Assembly (NCBI GenBank): GCA_015143295.1
Contig: JABCRI010001355.1
Location: forward strand, 1 to 64,000
DNA: 64,000 bases
Direction: 5' to 3'
Source: Tetracentron sinense
Taxonomy: Eukaryota; Streptophyta; Magnoliopsida; Trochodendrales; Trochodendraceae
Part shown: one piece after another, positions 56,445-64,000 of the stretch
Numbering within the stretch: the stretch's first letter is position 1
Layout: the number at the start of each line of letters is the position of its first letter
The notes under the pieces: generated by a model
The model's input: the letters and a program-made list of their open reading frames with translations, nothing else
Database searches by the model: none
Told to the model about the DNA's origin: nothing
Position numbers and translations under genes: made by a program

Positions 56445-59168
56445 TGTAACGCCCCAAAATACCCCCTAGGAGTTAGGATACTTTGGCGACGAGACCTAAC
56501 CTTAAATCAACCTGCAAAACACCCACAGATCATATACAATAGAGGATAACAGCGGAAGCATAACTATAAGACACAGCGGAAGTCTAACAAACCTCTAAGT
56601 ATATACACATGGTCCAAGTTTTAATACAAAGAAATCAAAACAAAGAAAGTGCGGACATGCCCGCCAAAATACATGGATATAATCGCTCATGCTCACCCAC
56701 AGCTATTCACTCAGAATCTATCACCACCTAATAGTAACCCTCTACCGGAGGTTCCTCCATAGGTTTCACAACGCATTCCTCTTCTACCCAATGGCTCGGA
56801 GTACAGATACCATAAGGAGCAGCCGCTCCACTATCACCTGCCGACATAAGAAGTACGGCTGAGCATGGAATACTCAGCGGGTACCGAATACTAACCAACA
56901 GTCATAGCAACATAGCAATATAGAATTAGAATAAAGCAGGAAACAGTTCATACAATTAACAGGGAAAAAAATCAGTTTATAGTTCATGCTGTAATCATAT
57001 CTAAGTCGGAAAAACTCTTGAAATCATCTCGCTTGACCTTGTCGAGTGTGTCTAATCATGCGTGCTTTCTTGGAAATTGAACATGCTCGTGTACTTGTGA
57101 TGTCGGAGCAAAACATATCTTAGGATATGCTCTACCCCTACGCTGAAATGGGATGCCTAGATGCCGTTCATAGACCGTCGCAACTAGCATCCCTATGCAT
57201 GAACCGTGTATGCCTAGCTGCCGTTCATAGACCGTCGCAACTAGCATCTCTATGCATGAACCATGTATGCCTAGCTACCGTTCATAGACCGTCGCAACTA
57301 GCATCTCTATGCATGAACCATGTATGCCTAGCTGCCGTTCATAGACCGTCGCAACTAGCATCTCTATGCATGACATGCCATACCATGCTATGCGTATCAT
57401 GCAATGCTATGCTATGCGTGTAATGCGAGGGGATGGGAGACCCTTCCCTATGCAATGCAAGCATGTCTCGTCCTTGCTAAAAGCGAAAGGCAACATATCG
57501 TAGGATATGCCCCACCTCTACATCCCGTCTTTAAAACATCGGTAAGTCATGTCATTTCATGTCGTGCTCATGGGATCGTGTACATACTTGCATTTGAAAT
57601 TAAATATGACAAATTGGGGTGATTCACAGAGCATAGCATATCACAATTGAAGCAAGTAATAATTTTCACATTTTAAAAAAGGCAAGAAACACACTAACAT
57701 AAGCCCAAACAATTTCATGGGTAATTAGGCGTGCACTCCCTTAATTTATCATTCATTTTATTCACCTTGGCATTTCATCAAACATAGGGTATGTTCATTA
57801 ATTAGTTAAACCTAAATCATGCTTTTCTAGGTGGGTTATACTCACATCACACTTGTATGTCTATTATTAGTACAATGCCCTTCCCCATTCATTCATTACA
57901 TCATCCACACGGCATCCATTCGCCAACATCCATCTCCATTTACCATACATACCATCCATCTCATAACATACATATATATATATATGAAGGAAAACAAGAA
58001 GAAATAAAGGAAAAGAGAAGATATAACTAGGAGGGTAGTAAGGAGTACCGACCTTGAAGAGATGAGGAAGAAATCCCTCTTCCAAACGACCGTGAGTTGC
58101 TGCCCTAGCTTGGAACACGAGCTCCGCACGAGCTTGAGCCGAGATCTTGAAGGAAAACGTGCTTGAGGATCATCTAGGGTCTCAAACCCCTTTGATTTCT
58201 CTTCAAAATGGAAACCTAGGTTTTGGAAAACCCCTTTCCTCTTCTCTCCCTCTCAAAATATGGCTAAGGGTGTTTATGAACACCCTTGGCTCGAGCCAAC
58301 CCTTAAAAATAAGGGTGGAGTGGCCAAAAGACCAAAAAACCCCTAAAAATTTTCTGAAAATCGCGTAGGACCGATAGACGACCGATAGATGACCGATCTA
58401 CCGGTAGTGGGCCGATCGATCGGTGCTTATGACCGATCTCTTGGTAGTGGACCGAGCTCTCGGTATTGACTGGTGCTGCAAAACACACTTCAGTATTGTG
58501 GCTATAACTTTTGACTCGGAGTTCCAATTTTGACGATTCAACTTGTGTTGGATTCTTCCTTCGAAGAGTAACAACTTTCATGTTTTGAAGAAATTCTAAT
58601 TCTTCTTTATTCATAGACCAAAATGCCCCTAAAGTTGTCTGGTCTGTAATGGGTTGCGACAGCCCAGATTTGCAGCTGACCCGATTTTGGAAATCCCACT
58701 TTTGACTCGACCCCGACTCAAAATCAGGGAAAGTGATCAACATGAACCTTGAAGAGGGTTCTAATACCTTTCCAAAAATTCAGTTATCACTCGATTCTAA
58801 ATAACGACGACTAAAGTAGAGCCCTTTAAATTTGGGAAAATTGCCGAAACATACCTTTTCGACACCTAGAATACCTCGAGGGTTTTCACACTCTTTTCCT
58901 TTGTGTCCAACACCCTAATCACACCTCATAAATCATTCTCCATAGGTTTTCATCCCACCTAGGTGATCATTGAATTCACACCGATAAGCATGAGAGGCCC
59001 CAGCCTCTTTATGCCTCGTGCACTAGCACTATTCACCTCACTTTCCAATTACAACCTAACTTATAATAATGGCCTTTGGCCCTTCCAAACTAGTGCCCTC
59101 GGCATTATTCACTCACATGAACAGTGCTTGCACATGGACAGGGCTTGTAGAAAATCCGAGGCGCTACA
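56445..59168 (-). repeat. Gag-only element LTR 2 (shared, middle)
   Basis: 2724 bp from TGTAACGCCCC to GCGCTACA. It serves as 5' LTR of the left copy and 3' LTR of the right copy. It carries the 57-nt repeat, palindromes (58392-58464) and the shared block (58494-58566). Confidence 0.92.
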
Positions 59169-59180
59169 TCCTCCCCCCTT
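59169..59180 (-). other. Polypurine tract, gag-only element copy 2
   Basis: Minus-strand AAGGGGGGAGGA adjoining LTR 2, one G shorter than in copy 1. Noncoding to about 59484. Confidence 0.85.
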
Positions 59181-59484
59181 ATAGGAATTTCGTCCTCGAA
59201 ATTAGGACGTAGGATGTTACTAAATCAAACGAGGACAATTGTCCATGCTTAACCTTTCCTACTGAACGACATGATAATCCTCTATTAATCGCTAGAAGGC
59301 TAGGTAATCACTTGTTGGTGAGGCACCTAGTATTCTTATAGAACGCAACATCATTCTAAATAGATGGGAACTTTTATAACATATGGTAGCATAATCACAT
59401 ACAAGCGGCAACTGACTGCCCACGACAAAACACAAAATACATTCCCTTCTACAAAAAAATAATTTTGTCTCTTCTCTCATATCC

Positions 59485-60207
59485 TCATGCCATATCATCT
59501 GATGTCTGAGCATTCTGTTCTGGCATGGCAAGGGCTTGACCCTGGTTAGCCTGGTAAGGTGGCTGGGTGAACTGCTGGGGGCTTGATGCCTGTGTAGAGT
59601 CCTGCAAAGGTGACCGCTTAACCGTGGGCCTATTTCCCTGAGAATACGGTGGCATCTGACGGCATGGACAATCCTTAATCACGTGGCCCCGGCGACCACA
59701 GTGGAAACATCCACCGGAGAACCTCCTACACTCTCTGGCCGCATGCCTCCTCCCACAAAGGTTACAGATCTTATAAGAGTAGGCGGAGGGCGCATATCCC
59801 ACGGCCTGAGATAGTGCGAGGCGGGGTGCCTGCACGGTAGCCGTGTGCGATGCCGGTGGAGCAACCTAAAGAGAAGTCTGTGGTGCAGTCGGAGGACTCT
59901 GTACCTGCATATGTCCAGAGGACTGGTACCTAACCCATGCTTCTGCAACCAATGGGTCCATGTCACCATCAAACACCGGGGGCCTCATCCTCCAAGGTGC
60001 CTCACTTCCTGTGGTATGATGCGTAGGGATGGGTACAAGTACCGCCGCAGGAGTGGGGGTAGTGGGTTGCCTAGCGACAAGTATTGCTAGTGACTATGCT
60101 ATGGACCCCAAGACCTGGGTGAGGTCAGGCTGCTCATTCCCTAATGGAGGAGGAGGTACTCCACCTCTCCTGGTGTGGTATCCATGATCCTGATCGCCAC
60201 GTCTCAT
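59485..60207 (-). pseudogene. Shortened Tekay-like gag, copy 2
   Basis: Near-identical to copy 1 and with the same layout. The zinc-knuckle region reads CNLCGRRHAAREC and CFHCGRRGHVIKDC. No pol follows. Confidence 0.75.
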
Positions 60208-60213
60208 GGTTTA

Positions 60214-61948
60214 CTCCTGAAGACAGTAGCGAAGCATGAGTCTAATTCGAATCCCTTCAAAATCCGACGTTGCATTTCATAATAGTAGGTATTTATTAAA
60301 GTCGAGCACATACATCAAGATACACACATCAAGATACACATACCATAGCATAATAATATACTCTAAGGTTCCTAGTGAAGCCAAGATACAAGGTTGGTTG
60401 AGTTGCAACCGGTTATGGTCTAAGGCTAACTCGTTAGTTGCTACTTAAGGGCAACAAATTCTCCTAAGAAGAGGTTGGACTCAAGCCCCTAACCTATGCG
60501 AGCACATCGTACATATCTAAGTACAATTAGAATAGTATAATTGTACAAGTAGTTTCCCTAGTGACGCTAAGCTTCACACTCGATTATGGTATTAACCGGC
60601 CACATACTTAAGACCTTAGCCAGTTTGAACTAATACTAATGACTAATTCATCTAATTGAGTTGTTTAGGTGATGTCCTCTAAATCTAGTGACATGTATGA
60701 TGCTTCTAAGATCTACATGATGCATGCGGAATATGTATGTGATGTTTTATGATATCTGTGTGATGTTCATGCCATGTATGAAATGTATGATGCTTATGTG
60801 ATGCATGATGCCTATGCTATATATGATGCTCAAGATATGTATGAATGTGCATGCTACCCTTTGGAGTTAGAAATTCTTTATTATTTTTGGACTTGCATCA
60901 TGTCTAGAACGTGCTGCAGAATGAACGGGCATCTGTATCTAGACTAGGACCGAGCACTGAGTCTAGGGCGTGCTGCAGGCACGCATCTAGAAACGTGCAT
61001 CAGACATCCATGAGCTCATCCAAAAATTATGTTTAATTGGGACTGAGCACTGGGTCTAAGACGTGCTGCAGAAAATGCGCAACTGTACTTAGAAGCGTGC
61101 ATCGAGCATCCCTGGGTTGTTAAAATTATATTTGTTCCTTGAGTTAAAACGTATTACTATCTATACCTGTTTCTACTAGTCGTGGGGCTTCATGGAATTA
61201 TCGTCATACCATGATTGTGACTTATATTTCTTTGTGATGTAAGACGCATCTAGTATAGTTTAACAAGTTTAAAATTACACCAAATGCTCATAATATTACT
61301 TATCAAGCTTATGTCCCTATTTTCGTAAACTCTAAATTTTTATTTATTTTTTTATTTATTTTTTTTTTACTAATCTTGTAAGACGAAGGAGAATTCTACT
61401 GTCTCACTCGGAAGGCTATTATTTACGAAGACCCCATAGTACAGGGTATGGCAAGGACCTACCACCATTTACCAACTCACACATAGTCTAAACTCCAGCT
61501 GGAGTATTACTCAACTCATAAGTCTAGCTGGGAATTAATTCCTAACACATTGGTTGTCACTTAGTACTTGACATATAGTATGCACACCACATTTAATGCC
61601 CCCTAACAATACCACACATAATAGTATAAGTACATTGTACGCACACCATATAGCATATAACACCATATAACAATACTACATACAAAGTATAGTACCATCA
61701 TATTCATCTCGTCAAGTCATCAGAGTAAATGTAATATTATACCTTGGTGTTCTAGCGTTTCTAAGACCTGTGCTTGGTTGGAGCAACCCTTTTAGATTAA
61801 GACTAACGTTTAGTCTCACACTTAGAACAAGACTCACTTCCGACTTACTTCCATCCTAACTTGTTTCCCAACATATGCTCTTGTCAAGCCGTGGTATAAG
61901 ATTCTAAGTCACCCTAGAGACCTAAAGCCTAAGCTTTGATACCACTTT
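60214..61948 (-). other. Leader and PBS of gag-only element, copy 2
   Basis: It matches the copy 1 leader throughout, with the GTGCTGCAG-type units at about 60893-61115, a T-rich run near 61340-61372, and a PBS (minus strand TGGTATCAAAGC) at 61933-61944. Confidence 0.75.
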
Positions 61949-64000
61949 TGTAACGCCCGAAAATACCCCCTAGGAGTTAGGATACTTTGGCGACGTGACC
62001 TAACCTTAAATCAACCTGCAAAACACCCACAGATCATATACAATAGAGGATAACAGCGAAAGCATAACTATAAGACACAACGGAAGTCTAACAGACCTCT
62101 AAGTATATACACATGGTCCAAGTTTTAATACAAAGAAATCAAAACAAAGAAATTGCGGACATGCCCGCCAAAATACATGGATATAATCGCTCATGCTCAC
62201 CCACATCTATTCACTCAGAATCTATCACCACCTAATAGTAACCCTCTACCGGAGGTTCCTCCATAGGTTTCACAACGCATTCCTCTTCTACCCAATGGCT
62301 CGGAGTACAGATACCATAAGGAGCAGCCGCTCCACTATCACCTGCCGACATAAGAAGTACGGCTGAGCATGGAATACTCAGCGGGTACCGAATACTAACC
62401 AACAGTCATAGCAACATAGCAATATAGAATTAGAATAAAGCAGGAAACAGTTCATACAATTAACAGGGAAAAAAATCAGTTTATAGTTCATGCTGTAATC
62501 ATATCTAAGTCGGAAAAACTCTTGAAATCATCTCGCTTGACCTTGTCGAGTGTGTCTAATCATGCGTGCTTTCTTGGAAATTGAACATGCTCGTGTACTT
62601 GTGATGTCGGAGCAAAACATATCTTAGGATATGCTCTACCCCTACGCTGAAATGGCATGCCTAGATGCCGTTCATAGACCGTCGCAACTAGCATCCCTAT
62701 GCATGAACCGTGTATGCCTAGCTGCCGTTCATAGACCGTCGCAACTAGCATCTCTATGCATGAACCATGTATGCCTAGCTGCCGTTCATAGACCGTCGCA
62801 ACTAGCATCTCTATGCATGAACCATGTATGCCTAGCTACCGTTCATAGACCGTCGCAACTAGCATTTCTATGCATGACATGCCATACCATGCTATGCGTA
62901 TCATGCAATGCTATGCTATGCGTGTAATGCGAGGGGATGGGAGACCCTTCCCTATGCAATGCATGCATGTCTCGTCCTTGCTAAAAGCGAAGGGCAACAT
63001 ATCATAGGATATGCCCCACCTCTACATCCCGTCCTTAAAACATCGGTAAGTCATGTCATTTCATGTCGTGCTCGTGGGATCGTGTACATACTTGCATTTG
63101 AAATTAAATATGATAAATTGGGGTGATTCACAAAGCATAGCATATCACAATTGAAGCAAGTAATAATTTTCACATTTTAAAAAACGCAAGAAACACACTA
63201 ACATAAGCCCTAACAATTTCATGGGTAATTAGGCGTGCACTCCCTTAATTTATCATTCATTTTATTCACCTTGGCATTTCATCAAACATAGAGTGTGTTC
63301 ATTAATTACTTAAACCTAAATCATGCTTTTCTAGGTGGGTTATACTCACATCACACTTGTATGTTTATTATTAGTACAATGCCCTTCCCCATTCATTCAT
63401 TACATCATCCACACGGCATCCATTCGCCAACATCCATCTCCATTTACCATACATACCATCCATCTCATAACATACATATATATATATATGAAGGAAAACA
63501 AGAAGAAATAAAGGAAAAGAGAAGATATAACTAGGAGGGTAGTAAGGAGTACCGACCTTGAAGAGATGAGGAAGAAATCCCTCTTCCAAACGACCGTGAG
63601 TTGCTGCCCTAGCTTGGAACACGATCTCCGCACGAGCTTGAGCCGAGATCTTGAAGGAAAATGTGCTTGAGGATGATCTAGGGTCTCAAACCCCTTTGAT
63701 TTCTCTTCAAAATGGAAACCTAGGTTTTGGAAAACCCCTTTCCTCTTCTCTCCCTCTCAAAATATGGCTAAGGGTGTTTATGAACACCCTTGGCTCGAGC
63801 CAACGCTTAAAAATAAGGGTGGAGTGGCCAAAAGACCAAAAAACCCCTAAAAATTTTCTGAAAATCGCGTAGGACCGATAGATGACCGATCTACCAGTAG
63901 TGGGCCGATCGATCGGTGCTTATGACCGATCTCTCGGTAGTGGACCGAGCTCTCGGTATTGACTGGTGCTGCAAAACACACTTCAGTATTTTGGCTATAA
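61949..64000 (-). repeat. Gag-only element LTR 3, cut by the window edge
   Basis: It starts TGTAACGCCCG (61949) and aligns with LTRs 1 and 2 through the palindromes (63885-63957) into the shared block, where the window ends. About 670 bp should follow outside. Confidence 0.92.

Larger units (their letters stand above)
41091..64000 (-). mobile_element. Tandem gag-only Ty3 element: LTR-internal-LTR-internal-LTR
   Basis: Three LTRs (41091-53669 interrupted, 56445-59168, 61949 to the window end) alternate with two near-identical internal regions of about 2.78 kb. Each internal region has, on the minus strand, a PBS next to the right LTR, a long leader, a shortened gag with zinc knuckles, and a PPT next to the left LTR. 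There is no protease, RT or integrase. This is the structure of non-autonomous gag-only LTR elements (TR-GAG type), here in a tandem arrangement. Its gag resembles that of the Tekay element at 43899. Confidence 0.85.

Overview
The window is intergenic DNA from a plant nuclear genome, almost certainly a flowering plant. I see no host gene, rRNA, tRNA or CRISPR array. Nearly all of it is transposable elements stacked inside one another: Ty1/copia elements of SIRE and Angela-like type, Ty3 elements of TAT/Ogre and Tekay type, a gag-only Ty3 relative, solo LTRs, an L1-type LINE and one MITE-like foldback. The species cannot be named from this sequence.

Layout. 1-8628: a SIRE-type copia (+), entering from the left, with an envelope-like third ORF and a complete 3' LTR; it sits in a Tekay-like LTR whose tail is 8629-9131. 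9132-10190: a decayed copia LTR. 10191-21761: an old TAT/Ogre element (+), split by an Angela-like copia (-, about 11073-17580), with an 86-nt minisatellite and a 2.6-kb 3' LTR. 21762-24643: a Tekay-related solo LTR (-). 25080-31003: an L1-type LINE (-) carrying a MITE. 31004-40370: 5' part of a second TAT/Ogre element; its 5' LTR is interrupted by two solo LTRs, each with a perfect 5-bp target duplication (GTTAA and CCCTA). 40371-41090: AT-rich, unassigned. 41091-64000: a gag-only, non-autonomous Ty3 element (-) arranged LTR-internal-LTR-internal-LTR. Its first LTR holds a young, whole-looking Tekay element (41209-51068, +) with a CATAA duplication and nearly identical LTRs.

How the parts relate. 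The gag-only element has the same double zinc-knuckle gag and the same kind of PBS as the complete Tekay element, so it was probably mobilised by Tekay-like proteins. The order of nesting gives a relative history: TAT/Ogre elements and LINE oldest, then solo LTRs, Angela-like and SIRE insertions, then the gag-only array, and the Tekay element last.

Main unexpected signals. (1) A promoter-proximal module of 14-bp palindromes (type ACCGATCGATCGGT) repeated every 19-21 bp. It lies just upstream of the core promoter region in LTRs of several unrelated families, copia and Ty3 alike, and also just upstream of the envelope-like ORF inside the SIRE element. (2) A hairpin of exactly 27 nt (type AATGGCGGTA-loop-TACCGCCATT) scattered repeatedly through the TAT/Ogre LTRs. 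(3) The tandem three-LTR gag-only element. All coordinates and comparisons were made by eye.
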